This document shows positions 9,118-18,203 of a stretch of 64,000 nt of DNA, one piece after another (position 1 is the first letter of the stretch; each line of letters opens with the position of its first letter). Source of the DNA: Candidatus Marinarcus aquaticus (lineage in GTDB: Bacteria; Campylobacterota; Campylobacteria; Campylobacterales; Arcobacteraceae); contig NZ_PDKN01000001.1 in assembly GCF_004116335.1 (NCBI RefSeq), positions 310,001 through 374,000 on the forward strand, in the 5' to 3' direction. Below the pieces are notes generated by a model that did not search any database, was not told the DNA's origin, and worked only from the letters and a program-made list of their open reading frames with translations. A program made the position numbers and the translations under genes.

Positions 9118-10229
9118 TATTGTAACTTCTTTCGTGTAATCATAAAAATGATTGCAAACATGCTGATACCATACAGAAGCATATAAAGCATATTGGGCCA
9201 AATAATCTCGTGAATATTGCCTGAGAGAAAAAGTGTTTGTAGTATGGTAATAAAATATTTCGCAGGAATAAAATGCGTAATAAACTGTAACCAAGGTGGC
9301 ATACTGCTGATTTGAAAAATAAAACCTGAAAGAATCATGGCGGGTAAAAACCCAATAATCAGTGCCATTTGAGCTGCTACAAATTGATTTTTTGCCAATG
9401 TGGATATGAGTAATCCAAGACTCAATGAAGGGATTAAATAGACGCAAGAAGAGAGAACAAGTAAGAAAAAAGAGCCTCGAAAAGGTATCTCAAACCAGCT
9501 CAGTGTAATGAACATACAAATCAATAATGAGATTAAACCCAAGATAAAATAGGGCAGAAGTTTACCTAAAAGCAGTTCTAAAATATTAATGGGTGTAGAC
9601 ATGATGGCTTCCATGGTTCCTCTTTCCCACTCTCTTGCAACAACCAAAGCCGTCAATAATGTACCAATAAGTGTTAAAATAATGGCAATGGAACCGGGCA
9701 ATAAAAAGTAACTGCTCAGCAATGGAGCATTAAACCAATAACGTGTTTGAATATCCAGCAATGTTGGAGAAAATACAATGCCCTCTTTATATAACCACTC
9801 TTGCCATACATTGATACCATATTTCATTGCATACCCTGCAATACTGGGTTCTGTTCCATCGGTGATGATTTGTATGCGCGGTTGACCTTTTAAGATATCG
9901 ACATCAAAGGTTGAAGGAACAATAATCATTGCATGCAGTTTGCCTTCTTGTAGGGCTTTTGTAAAATAGCGACGATCCGTTGCGGTTGTAACATCAAAAC
10001 TTTCACTGTTGGAAAAAGCATTGACCAAACTGCTTGTATGAGCAGAACTCTTTTCAATAACGATGCCCAATGGGATGTTTTTTGAATCCAAAGAAATGGC
10101 ATAGCCCATTAAAAAAAGCAACATCAAAGGCAAAATCAGTGCAATGATCAAAGCACTGGGATCACGAATGATTTGTAAACTCTCTTTGATAAAAAGGGCT
10201 CGTAAACGTTGCAGACTAAACAGCATCAT
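9117..10229 (-). CDS. ABC-2 type export permease (YbhS-like)
   Basis: 370 residues with the same architecture as its neighbour: an anchor near residues 27-47, a periplasmic domain, then a C-terminal membrane bundle. It has the family motif REWERGTMEAIMSTP around residue 197. It overlaps the ATPase gene by 14 bases and the next permease by one, so subunits are translationally coupled. With the HlyD-like and ATPase genes it forms a YbhGFSR-type exporter, a family reported to export drugs or cations. An outer-membrane TolC partner is not in the window. Confidence 0.9.
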   Translation of the reverse strand: MMLFSLQRLRALFIKESLQIIRDPSALIIALILPLMLLFLMGYAISLDSKNIPLGIVIEKSSAHTSSLVNAFSNSESFDVTTATDRRYFTKALQEGKLHAMIIVPSTFDVDILKGQPRIQIITDGTEPSIAGYAMKYGINVWQEWLYKEGIVFSPTLLDIQTRYWFNAPLLSSYFLLPGSIAIILTLIGTLLTALVVAREWERGTMEAIMSTPINILELLLGKLLPYFILGLISLLICMFITLSWFEIPFRGSFFLLVLSSCVYLIPSLSLGLLISTLAKNQFVAAQMALIIGFLPAMILSGFIFQISSMPPWLQFITHFIPAKYFITILQTLFLSGNIHEIIWPNMLYMLLYGISMFAIIFMITRKKLQ

Positions 10230-11913
10230 GTTCCCTTTTAATAAGCTCTATAAAGGCCTCTTCCATGGTTGCATTCTCACCAATTTGTTGAATCAGATTA
10301 TGAGGAGTATCCAACGCAATGGCTTTGCCTTTATAAATCAACGCAATACGGTCACAATATTCGGCTTCATCCATAAAGTGCGTTGTCACCATGATGGTCA
10401 TCCCTTTTTGTACCATCGCATAAATATGGTTCCAAAACTCCCGTCGTGTGAGTGGATCAATTCCTGAAGTGGGCTCATCTAAAAATAAAACAGCAGGATC
10501 GTGCATCACTGCACATGCCAAAGAGAGTCTTTGTTTATACCCCAAAGGCAGTGTTTTAGAAGCGGTTTTTTTGTATTTATGCAGTTCAAAAATATCCAGC
10601 ATACGCTCTATTTTTCTCTTTTTTGTCTCTCCTTTAAGCCCATACACCCCTGCAAAGAATTTTAAGTTTTCATAGACTGAAAGATCTCCATATAAAGAGA
10701 ACTTTTGAGACATGTAACCAATTTTTTGGCGCGCTTTATAGGAGGAAGTTTGTAGACTAAGACTCAGAACTTTTGCTTCACCATGGCTTGGTTTTATGAG
10801 TCCACACAACATTTTAAATGTCGTTGATTTTCCTGCGCCATTGGGGCCTAAAAAACCAAAAATCTCTCCTTGATTGATACTGAAGCTGACATCATTGGTT
10901 GCCACAAAATCTCCAAACCTTTTTGTGAGGTGATGGGCTTCAATGAGACTGTTTGAAACTCGTTCAAATGAGCCCATTTGTTGAGCCAACAATGAGTGCC
11001 CATTGAAATTACCGTTGAGTATATTCATAAACCCATCTTCAAAATTGGCTGACATACTTTCATAATGGCAATGGGGTGCATCGATTCTTTCAAGGGAAGG
11101 CAGTAAGGTTTTATGTTCACAAATCAGTTTAATGCTGTTGCCTAAAATCACTCCATCTTTAACGTGCTCATTTTCTAAAGCCAAACGAAGGGTTTTTCTT
11201 TTATCTTTTAAATTGCCGATGAGTTTAAAAACCTTTCCATTCATGGTTTCACTCAGTCTTTGAGGTTTGCCTTGAAAAAGCACAGTGCCCTCATTTAAAA
11301 GGATAACTTCGTCGCATGCTTGTGCTTCATCTAAATAAGCAGTGCTCCAAACAACCCCAATATCCTCTTCAATGAGTTTGTTGACAATTCCCCATAACTC
11401 TCTTCTTGAAATGGGGTCAACCCCGACTCCTGGTTCATCCAGCAATAAGAGTTTGGGTTTTTTAATTAAGGCACATGCCAGTCCTAGTTTTTGTTTCATT
11501 CCGCCTGATAAATCTTTAGCTAAAAAAGAGGTGAACTCTTGAAGGTTAATAAACGTAAGCAACTCTTCTATTCTCTGTTTTTGATTGAGTGGATCGATGC
11601 CTTGTAAGTTGGCATACAGTTTCATGTTTTCCAAAACCGTTAAATCTTCATAAAGACCAAATTTTTGAGGCATATAGCCAATATTTGCTTGCACTTTAAA
11701 AGCCTCTTTGGGTAGAGATGCTTCCAATACAGTAAGGGTACCACTGCTTGGGTCAAGTAAGCCTGTCATCATTCGTATGAGTGTGGTTTTCCCTGCTCCA
11801 TCGGGTCCCACAATACCTGTGATTTGTCCTTTTTTAATATGAAGGTCAATCTCTTTTAGTGCCAGTGTATCACCAAATGATTTTGTCAGATTATGTGCAG
11901 TAACCAAAGACAT
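10216..11913 (-). CDS. ABC transporter ATPase with two nucleotide-binding domains (YbhF-like)
   Basis: 565 residues with two fused ATPase domains. Domain 1 (about 1-215) has Walker A GPDGAGKTT, signature LSGGMKQ and Walker B LLLLDEPGVGVDP. Domain 2 (about 320-555) has Walker A GPNGAGKST and Walker B VLFLDEPTSGIDP. Its signature is degenerate (LPLGYKQ instead of LSGGQ), so one composite ATP site may be weak. A roughly 100-residue linker joins the domains, as in E. coli YbhF. It powers the two permeases encoded next in the operon. Confidence 0.93.
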   Translation of the reverse strand: MSLVTAHNLTKSFGDTLALKEIDLHIKKGQITGIVGPDGAGKTTLIRMMTGLLDPSSGTLTVLEASLPKEAFKVQANIGYMPQKFGLYEDLTVLENMKLYANLQGIDPLNQKQRIEELLTFINLQEFTSFLAKDLSGGMKQKLGLACALIKKPKLLLLDEPGVGVDPISRRELWGIVNKLIEEDIGVVWSTAYLDEAQACDEVILLNEGTVLFQGKPQRLSETMNGKVFKLIGNLKDKRKTLRLALENEHVKDGVILGNSIKLICEHKTLLPSLERIDAPHCHYESMSANFEDGFMNILNGNFNGHSLLAQQMGSFERVSNSLIEAHHLTKRFGDFVATNDVSFSINQGEIFGFLGPNGAGKSTTFKMLCGLIKPSHGEAKVLSLSLQTSSYKARQKIGYMSQKFSLYGDLSVYENLKFFAGVYGLKGETKKRKIERMLDIFELHKYKKTASKTLPLGYKQRLSLACAVMHDPAVLFLDEPTSGIDPLTRREFWNHIYAMVQKGMTIMVTTHFMDEAEYCDRIALIYKGKAIALDTPHNLIQQIGENATMEEAFIELIKREHDAV

Positions 11914-11924
11914 TCAACACTCTT

Positions 11925-12893
11925 TTAGAGGTCTTCAAACTCAATGGTTACAGGCATCCCTTGACGGATATATTCATCGGGGTTTTGTAAAATAAGACGT
12001 ATACGATAGACCAATTGGGTTCGAAGTTCTTGTGTTTGAACATTTTTAGGGGTGAACTCCGCTTGTGCTGAGATAAAACTCACTACCGCTTCGTATGTTT
12101 TATTGGGTTGTGTATCTGTGTAGACTTTTGCATGCATATTGGGTTGAATCTTTCCTAAATAGGGTTCATCAATATAACTTCGTATCCAATACTCATCATT
12201 CAATGCCATTTCGAACACAGGTGTGCCTTGGGCTACAATAGAACCTTTTTCATAAGCACGTGTTAATACCGTACCGCTGCTTGGTGCAATCAGTGTTGTA
12301 TCTTCCAGATGAATTTTGGCCTCTTGCAATTGTGCTTTTAAAGCCTCTAATTGAGCTTGCGCAGAGAGGATATCCTCTTGTAAATAACCATTTTTTAGAA
12401 GTTGTAAATTGTGTTTGGCATAATCATATTGTGCTTGTGCGCTGTCAAAAACCAATTTATGGTCATCAAATGTCTGTTTAGAAATGGAGGCGGTTTTTAA
12501 AAGTTGTTTGTATCTGTTTAAATCTTTGTTTGCTTTTTTAAGTTCTACTTCGGCTTTATCGAAGTTTGCTTGTGCTTTTTGAATATCTTCTACTCGATAT
12601 CCATTTTTCAGTTTTCTAACTTGGGCTTCTTGCATTTTAACTTCCGCTTGAATCTGGTTGAGTGCTTGTATATAGAGTGCATCATCGAGTTTGGCAAGCG
12701 GTTCATTTGCTTTAACGCTCTCTCCTTCATCAAAAAAAAGTTCAGAGATTTTTCCTGAAACACGAAAACCCAATGAGACGGTTCTTAAATCAACGTTACC
12801 GTAAAACTGTTTTTGTTCACTCTGGTTGTTGAAACATCCGGATAAAAAAAGTGAGAGGATAAGGGGCAGTAAGCCAAGTGCATATTTCGACAT
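11925..12893 (-). CDS. HlyD/YbhG-type periplasmic adaptor lipoprotein
   Basis: 322 residues. The signal peptide ends in lipobox LSGC (Cys20), so it is probably lipid-anchored to the inner membrane. A biotinyl-lipoyl-like half-motif (LRTVSLGFRVSGKISELFFDEGESVKANEPLAKLD) comes first. A long coiled-coil hairpin (about 75-200) contains a duplicated segment (KNGYRVEDIQKAQAN and KNGYLQEDILSAQAQ), then a beta-barrel domain follows. It links the ABC permeases to an outer-membrane channel and is the first gene of the exporter operon. Confidence 0.92.
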   Translation of the reverse strand: MSKYALGLLPLILSLFLSGCFNNQSEQKQFYGNVDLRTVSLGFRVSGKISELFFDEGESVKANEPLAKLDDALYIQALNQIQAEVKMQEAQVRKLKNGYRVEDIQKAQANFDKAEVELKKANKDLNRYKQLLKTASISKQTFDDHKLVFDSAQAQYDYAKHNLQLLKNGYLQEDILSAQAQLEALKAQLQEAKIHLEDTTLIAPSSGTVLTRAYEKGSIVAQGTPVFEMALNDEYWIRSYIDEPYLGKIQPNMHAKVYTDTQPNKTYEAVVSFISAQAEFTPKNVQTQELRTQLVYRIRLILQNPDEYIRQGMPVTIEFEDL

Positions 12894-12976
12894 CGTTTCT
12901 CCTGTCTTGTAAAAAACGATTATAGCAAAAGTGAGATTATTTTAGCGACAGACAAAGTCATTGAGACTCTGTGTGT

Positions 12977-13489
12977 TTAAGCTTTTGAAGTTGGGTCTAC
13001 AAATGTTCTTGTCGCTAACTCTTTGTCGATGGTATACAGACCATAACCATTATCTCCCACAAGTTTAATGTGGTCAATAATCTCACTGACAGTGGCTTCT
13101 TCTTCTACTTGTTCGGTCACATACCATTGCAGTAAGTTATACGTTGCATGGTCTTTCTCTTTCATGGCAATATCAGAGATGTCATTTAAGTTTTGTGTCA
13201 TGAATTGCTCATGAGCCAATGATTTTTCAAAGACATTTAAAAGTGAATCAAACTCCACAGCCACTGCTTCAATGGCTGGAAGTTGAAGTTCCACACTTTG
13301 GTCTTCAAGGTATTTAAAAAGTTTCATACCATGAGCAATCTCTTCTTGGTATTGCACTAAAAACCAGTTTGATGCTCCATTAAAACCCTCTTTTGAACAG
13401 TATGCACTCATACCTAAATAGATATATGCTGAGTGAAACTCTCTGTTAAGTTGCTCGATTAACGCTTTTTGAATTGTTGCTTGAATCAT
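12977..13489 (-). CDS. ftn: Ferritin (non-heme iron storage)
   Basis: 170-residue four-helix ferritin that oxidises and stores iron in a 24-subunit shell. Ferroxidase ligands are visible at canonical positions: Glu17 (NREFHSAY), Glu50 and His53 (EEIAHG), plus downstream Glu residues in VTEQVEEEATV. There is no heme-binding Met as in bacterioferritin. It is transcribed divergently from the pyrophosphatase gene. I did not find a convincing Fur box in the 118-base gap. Confidence 0.93.
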   Translation of the reverse strand: MIQATIQKALIEQLNREFHSAYIYLGMSAYCSKEGFNGASNWFLVQYQEEIAHGMKLFKYLEDQSVELQLPAIEAVAVEFDSLLNVFEKSLAHEQFMTQNLNDISDIAMKEKDHATYNLLQWYVTEQVEEEATVSEIIDHIKLVGDNGYGLYTIDKELATRTFVDPTSKA

Positions 13490-13607
13490 ACTCTCTCCTT
13501 TAGTAACTATTTTCCATTATATCACGAATTGTTTAATATTATAATTTAAATCATCCCTAACTAAAGTTTGGTTACAATTGCGCAAAAAAGATAATAGGAA
13601 AGATTTT

Positions 13608-14528
13608 ATGGCTATTTATACATGTGGACACACAACGCCAGATTCAGACTCAATTTGTTCTGCAATCTCTTTGGCATATTTACTTAATAAAATAGGACGT
13701 GAAGCAACGCCTGCACGACAAGGAGAGGTAAATCCAGAGACTCAATTTATTTTAGACAGATTTGGATTTACAGCACCTGAACTGAAAACATCGTTTGCAG
13801 GTGAAGAGATTTTTATCACTGATTATTCTGACAGAGGTCAAGCACCAAAAGATATCGATGAAGCAACCATCGTGGGAATTGTTGACCACCATAAGTTAGG
13901 TGACTTAACTACCTCTGCTCCTTTAGAGTGTTGGATTCGACCAGTAGGGTGTACAAACACAATTGTAAAAGAGATGTATGATTATCATAAAGTAGAAATT
14001 CCAAAAGAGATTGCTGGAATCATGATGTGTGCTATTTTAAGTGACACCGTAATTTTTAAATCTCCAACATGTACAGACCTTGATATTAAAGTGGTACGTG
14101 AATTAGCACAAATTGCTGGAATAGAAGATTTTGGTGCATTGGGAATGGAGATGTTCAAAGTCAAATCTGCTGTAGAGGGTGTGCCTGTACGAGAGTTGAT
14201 TTTACGAGACTATAAACCTTTTGATATGCACGGAAGTAAAGTGGGAATTGGTCAACTTGAAGTGGTGGATTTAACTATTTTTGATGCAGTCAAAGATGAA
14301 CTTCAAGCAGACTTAGACAAACTTCGAGAAGAAGAGGGGCTTCATACAGCCGCACTTCTTTTAACAGACATCATGAAAGAGGGCTCTGAAGTATTGGTTT
14401 CAAGCAGTGATGCATCAATCTTTGAAAAAGCATTTGATAAAAAACTTGAAAACGGTAAAGTGTGGATTGACGGTTGTCTTTCACGAAAAAAACAGATTAT
14501 CCCTTTCTTAGAACCTGCATTTGCATAA
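13608..14528 (+). CDS. ppaC: Manganese-dependent inorganic pyrophosphatase (family II)
   Basis: 306 residues, DHH superfamily. It hydrolyses pyrophosphate to drive biosynthesis. The N-terminal metal motif GHTTPDSDS (His8, Asp12, Asp14), the DHH motif in VDHHKLGD and the C-terminal SRKKQIIP substrate-binding motif are all present. The ATG at 13608 has TAGGAAAG upstream; an in-frame extension to 13578 has no ribosome binding site and lies across the probable -10. A GGTTACAATT sequence around 13569-13578 is a likely -10 region. Confidence 0.95.
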   Translation: MAIYTCGHTTPDSDSICSAISLAYLLNKIGREATPARQGEVNPETQFILDRFGFTAPELKTSFAGEEIFITDYSDRGQAPKDIDEATIVGIVDHHKLGDLTTSAPLECWIRPVGCTNTIVKEMYDYHKVEIPKEIAGIMMCAILSDTVIFKSPTCTDLDIKVVRELAQIAGIEDFGALGMEMFKVKSAVEGVPVRELILRDYKPFDMHGSKVGIGQLEVVDLTIFDAVKDELQADLDKLREEEGLHTAALLLTDIMKEGSEVLVSSSDASIFEKAFDKKLENGKVWIDGCLSRKKQIIPFLEPAFA

Positions 14529-14533
14529 TTAAA

Positions 14534-14569
14534 AAGAGAGCTTACAACAAGCTCTCTTGACTCTTTTTT
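14534..14569 (+). terminator. Intrinsic terminator after ppaC
   Basis: AAGAGAGCTT (14534-14543) and AAGCTCTCTT (14549-14558) form a perfect 10-bp stem with a 5-base loop. A T-rich tail containing six consecutive T follows (14564-14569). Confidence 0.85.
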
Positions 14570-14600
14570 ATAGATACTATTTTAATTTTAAGGCTGCCAT

Positions 14601-15368
14601 ATGGATTTTGGAGCAGACATCTCGTTATTGTGGATTACTGTTTTTGTACTCACTGGTTTTTTTGCAGGATATATTGACGCTATTGCTGGTGGTGGAGGTA
14701 TGATACAAGTACCGATGCTTCTTTTTAGTGGGATTGCTCCCATACATGTATTGGCTTCTAATAAAGTGGCAAGTGTCGTAGGCGTACTCATGGCAACCAT
14801 CAAATATGCATGGAGTAAAAAAATCAATTATAAAGTCGTAGCAGTTGCTATCATTCCATGTTTGATTGCTTCGTATATTGGAACCAAACTGGTGATGTAT
14901 CTCTCTGAAGAGACCATACAGTGGATGATTCTTATAGCCATTCCTATTGCGATGCTGTTTTTGTTTAAAAAGAGTAAAACGATTGTCGAAGTTCACCGAG
15001 AAAAAAGTAAAAAAAATATCATCTTAGCTACTGCACCCATTGGCTTTTATGATGGGTTACTAGGACCTGGTACAGGTACGTATATGACGATTTCCATGAA
15101 GAAGTTTTTACAGCTGGATTACCTCATGGCCACGGCTTCCACAAAGCCACTGAACTTTGCAACCAATGTGGGGTCTGTGATTGCGTTTGTACTTGCGGGG
15201 AAAGTGTTATGGTTAGTGGCTATTCCTATGGGATTAGCTAATGTTTTGGGTTCGTATGTGGGAAGTCATTATGCCATCAAAGGTGGGGAAGCTTTTATTA
15301 AAAAAGTACTTGTGTTTGTACTTGTTTTAATGTTGGTGGGAAATATAATTAAAATAGTAGTGAGTTAA
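14601..15368 (+). CDS. TSUP-family membrane transporter (TauE/SafE type)
   Basis: 255-residue polytopic protein with the TSUP motif AGYIDAIAGGGGMIQVPMLL near residues 22-41, LASNKVASVVG after it, and the second repeat GFYDGLLGPGTGTYM around residues 148-162. It is a clearer family member than the gene at 799. The substrate is unknown, with sulfite or organosulfonates being typical. It is followed after 2 bases by a GNAT gene and then an AraC gene, so the three probably share a transcript. Confidence 0.88.
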   Translation: MDFGADISLLWITVFVLTGFFAGYIDAIAGGGGMIQVPMLLFSGIAPIHVLASNKVASVVGVLMATIKYAWSKKINYKVVAVAIIPCLIASYIGTKLVMYLSEETIQWMILIAIPIAMLFLFKKSKTIVEVHREKSKKNIILATAPIGFYDGLLGPGTGTYMTISMKKFLQLDYLMATASTKPLNFATNVGSVIAFVLAGKVLWLVAIPMGLANVLGSYVGSHYAIKGGEAFIKKVLVFVLVLMLVGNIIKIVVS

Positions 15369-15370
15369 TT

Positions 15371-15799
15371 ATGATTACAAAAATAGAAGAGTTTGAATAT
15401 CAAAAAGTTGCAGAGGTTTGGGAAGCATCCGTTCGAGCAACACACACTTTTTTAAGTGAAGCAGACATTGCTTTTTTTAAACCAAAGATTTTAGATGAGT
15501 ATTTATATGCCGTGGATTTATTGGCTTATCGAGATGCATCTGAAGAGATTATAGGTTTTATTGGTATTCATGAGGGGAAAATAGAGATGTTGTTTGCTCA
15601 TCCCAAACATTTTAAACAAGGCATTGGAAGAATCTTAACTCAATATGTCATACAAAATCATTGCGTCAATGAAGTGGATGTGAATGAGCAAAACCCAAAG
15701 GCTTTAGAGTTTTATAAGCATATGGGCTTTAAAGTCATCTCCCGAAGTGATACAGATGGTTTAGGTAAACCTTTTCCTCTGTTACACATGAGGTTATAA
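15371..15799 (+). CDS. GNAT-family N-acetyltransferase
   Basis: 142 residues. The GNAT fold is visible in the acetyl-CoA-binding segment HPKHFKQGIGRILTQYVI (motif A, Q-x-x-G-I/G, about residues 77-94), followed by VNEQNPKALEFYKHMGFKV (motif B). The acceptor substrate is unknown. It starts 2 bases after the TSUP gene and ends 5 bases before the AraC gene. Confidence 0.88.
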   Translation: MITKIEEFEYQKVAEVWEASVRATHTFLSEADIAFFKPKILDEYLYAVDLLAYRDASEEIIGFIGIHEGKIEMLFAHPKHFKQGIGRILTQYVIQNHCVNEVDVNEQNPKALEFYKHMGFKVISRSDTDGLGKPFPLLHMRL

Positions 15800-15804
15800 G
15801 CCGC

Positions 15805-16575
15805 ATGAGTATTCAAGTATTTAAAGACAGTCGCCTGCCTTTTGTAGAACTCAGATATCTAAAGGTCATACCAGAGTGTACTAAAATGCATCTGCACGAT
15901 GAAGTGACCATAACAGCGGTTGAAGTAGGGGAGTTAAATATCATATTCAATGATGAGAACTACCACTTAACGCCAAATGAAATCATGATTATCAATCAAA
16001 ACATCTCTCACTGTGCGACGCTAAACGATACGGATTCAAAAGGGTGCTTTGTTTTATATCTGGATACAGCATATTTAAAAGAGTTGGCTTTAGAGTTTAA
16101 AGCACCTTATGCTGTTCAAACACAAAGCGGTTTTATAACATTGTGTAAAACACTCTTAAGTCAACAACACAGTATGATTGAAAAACAAGAAGAGACGCTG
16201 TTGTTTTGTATGGAGAGTTTTGCTCAATGTGATACCACAAGTAGTGAAGAGCGTATGGATGAAACGGTCTTTCAAATTAAAGCCTATTTGGATGAACACT
16301 ATTTAGAAGATATTGATTTACCAAGCATTGCACAACAGTTTGATATCACGGAGATTCACTGTATACGTCTTTTTAAAAACAGATTTGGTATTCCTGTGCA
16401 TTCGTATGTTTTAAATAAACGTGTTCATCATGCTAAAGCACTTTTAAATCAAAATATTCCCATTGTTGAAGTGGCGTTACAAAGTGGGTTTTTTGACCAA
16501 AGCCATTTAAATCGAAGCTTCAAACGTATCTTTCAAATGACGCCTAAACAGTTTCAAAAAAATCTTTTATCATAA
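15805..16575 (+). CDS. AraC-family transcriptional regulator
   Basis: 256 residues. The N-terminal cupin-like sensor domain (about 1-130) includes HLHDEVTITAVEVGELNII. The C-terminal double helix-turn-helix (about 155-255) includes IAQQFDITEIHCIRLFKNRFG and the signature VALQSGFFDQSHLNRSFKRIFQMTPKQF. It may control the TSUP/GNAT genes before it. The target is inferred only from position. Confidence 0.9.
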   Translation: MSIQVFKDSRLPFVELRYLKVIPECTKMHLHDEVTITAVEVGELNIIFNDENYHLTPNEIMIINQNISHCATLNDTDSKGCFVLYLDTAYLKELALEFKAPYAVQTQSGFITLCKTLLSQQHSMIEKQEETLLFCMESFAQCDTTSSEERMDETVFQIKAYLDEHYLEDIDLPSIAQQFDITEIHCIRLFKNRFGIPVHSYVLNKRVHHAKALLNQNIPIVEVALQSGFFDQSHLNRSFKRIFQMTPKQFQKNLLS

Positions 16576-16611
16576 ATGTTAATTTTGTACAAGATTTTAT
16601 TTCCCTTTTTT

Positions 16612-16620
16612 GATTACAAT
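16612..16620 (+). promoter_or_regulatory. Probable -10 region of the leu leader/leuA transcript
   Basis: GATTACAAT includes TACAAT at 16615-16620. A start near 16627 would give a short untranslated segment before the leader ribosome binding site AAAGGAG (about 16635-16642) and the leader ATG at 16649. Confidence 0.4.
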
Positions 16621-16648
16621 GTTGAAAATTTAATCAAAGGAGCATAGT

Positions 16649-16723
16649 ATGCGCAAACAAACCTATTCAATTATTTCTCAATATAACCCTCTTTTTGCTT
16701 CACTGCTTCTTCTGTCTCTCTAA
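16649..16723 (+). CDS. Leucine-rich leader peptide upstream of leuA
   Basis: A 24-codon frame that ends in four consecutive Leu codons, then Ser, Leu and a TAA. Six of its 24 residues are Leu. The preceding AAAGGAG is well spaced from the ATG. Leader peptides with runs of the end-product amino acid upstream of a biosynthetic gene are the hallmark of ribosome-mediated attenuation, and the next gene encodes the first committed enzyme of leucine synthesis. Leu codons used in the run are CTG, CTT, CTT, CTG. I do not see a classic terminator with a T run between it and leuA. Confidence 0.75.
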   Translation: MRKQTYSIISQYNPLFASLLLLSL

Positions 16724-16770
16724 TATTTCTTTTTATTAATTTATCAATTCATTTATGTTTATGACACGGC

Positions 16771-16785
16771 GTCATCTAATTTATT
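16771..16785 (+). promoter_or_regulatory. Short dyad between leader peptide and leuA
   Basis: ATGAC (about 16771-16775) and GTCAT (about 16781-16785) form a 5-bp stem roughly 20 bases before the leuA start. It is too weak to be a convincing intrinsic terminator. It might be part of an antiterminator/terminator switch, or of a structure controlling translation. Confidence 0.25.
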
Positions 16786-16806
16786 ATATTTTTCATGGAG
16801 AAAAAA

Positions 16807-18111
16807 ATGCAATTTAAAAAATACAGACCCTATGAGAGGGTAGAGAACATTCAACGAGATTGGCCCAATAATCACATCACACAAGCTCCTATTTATTGTA
16901 GTGTGGACTTACGTGATGGTAACCAAGCATTGGTCAATCCTTTAGGAATAGAACAGAAGTTAGAGTATTTTAATACCTTAGTGAAAATGGGCTTTAAACA
17001 AATAGAAGTAAGTTACCCCAGTGCCAGTGAGACAGACTTTGGGTTTACACGTATGTTAATAGAAGACAACTTGGTTCCAGATGATGTGGCGATACAAATA
17101 TTAATCCCTGCAAAAAAAGAGTGGATTAAAAGAAGCGTAGAAGCAATGCAAGGAGTGAAAAACGGTATTTTTCATTTATACAATCCCACCAATGAGTTTC
17201 AACGAAGAGTGGTATTCAATAAAAGTGATGAGGAAATCATGAATATGGCTGTTGAGTCCATGCAATACTTAGTGGAGTTAACACAAGAGTTCCAAGGCAA
17301 TGTGACCTATCAATACTCTCCAGAGAGTTTTTCGCAAACGCAATTGGATTTTGCATTGACCATTTGTAACAAAGTCATAGATGTCGTCAATCCAACGACC
17401 GATAAAAAAATGATCATCAACTTGCCCAATACCTTAGAAGCCTGCACCGCCAATGTGTATGCAGACAGAATAGAGTGGATGAGTAAACGTTTAAATAAAA
17501 GAGAAGCCGTTATTTTAAGTGTGCATCCTCACAATGACAGAGGAACGTCAGTGGCTTCTGCTGAACTTGCAGTTTTAGCGGGGGCTCAAAAAGTAGAAGG
17601 CACTTTATTTGGTAATGGAGAGCGAGCAGGCAACTTAGACGTGGTGAATTTTGCGTTTAATATATACTCTCAAGGAGTGGATCCAAAGTTGGATTTATCG
17701 ATGATTGATGAGGTCAAAGCGATGTATGAAAAACAGACTCAATTACAAGTACATCCACGACACCCTTTTGTAGGTGATATGATATTTACTGCTTTTAGTG
17801 GTGGACATCAAGATGCGATTAAAAAAGGACTTGATTACTACAGAAAAGAGCACTGTCAAGAGTGGAATGTACCGTACTTACCCATTGATCCCAAAGATAT
17901 TAAAAGAGGGTATGAAAAGGTCATACGTGTCAATTCTCAATCAGGAAAAGGGGGCGTGGCGTTTATCATCAGTGAGTTTTTAGGTGAAGAGTTGAGCAAA
18001 GAAGAAGCAATTGCTTTTGGTCACATGGTCAAACAAAAAAGTGATGAAGTGCAAAGAGAGTTAAGCAAAGAGGAGATTATAGCCTTATATCAAAACAGCA
18101 ATCGAGTTTAA
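16807..18111 (+). CDS. leuA: 2-isopropylmalate synthase lacking the C-terminal regulatory domain
   Basis: Condenses acetyl-CoA with 2-oxoisovalerate, the first step of leucine synthesis. The sequence follows the long 'type 2' synthases: CSVDLRDGNQALVNP (metal-binding Asp), VHPHNDRGTSVASAEL (metal His pair), EGTLFGNGERAGNLDVV and QVHPRHPFVGDM. It ends at about residue 434, after the catalytic and linker subdomains. Relatives run to about 550-640 residues and end in a LeuA dimer domain that mediates feedback inhibition. The ATG at 16807 has GGAG 6 bases upstream. It is preceded by a leucine leader peptide. Confidence 0.92.
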   Translation: MQFKKYRPYERVENIQRDWPNNHITQAPIYCSVDLRDGNQALVNPLGIEQKLEYFNTLVKMGFKQIEVSYPSASETDFGFTRMLIEDNLVPDDVAIQILIPAKKEWIKRSVEAMQGVKNGIFHLYNPTNEFQRRVVFNKSDEEIMNMAVESMQYLVELTQEFQGNVTYQYSPESFSQTQLDFALTICNKVIDVVNPTTDKKMIINLPNTLEACTANVYADRIEWMSKRLNKREAVILSVHPHNDRGTSVASAELAVLAGAQKVEGTLFGNGERAGNLDVVNFAFNIYSQGVDPKLDLSMIDEVKAMYEKQTQLQVHPRHPFVGDMIFTAFSGGHQDAIKKGLDYYRKEHCQEWNVPYLPIDPKDIKRGYEKVIRVNSQSGKGGVAFIISEFLGEELSKEEAIAFGHMVKQKSDEVQRELSKEEIIALYQNSNRV

Positions 18112-18203
18112 ATCCTAAAGGGAATATGAGGTCAAGCCGCCAAAAAATAACATAAGAGAAAAAATTAGCTATAATCTTTTACTAAAAAAATAAAAGAGAG
18201 CAG

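Noticed and set aside
9118-9447. A 110-codon N-terminal extension of the downstream ABC permease gene.
   Set aside because: It lies wholly inside the other permease gene in another frame, reads as low-quality protein, and the ATG at 9117 overlaps the preceding stop as expected for a coupled operon.
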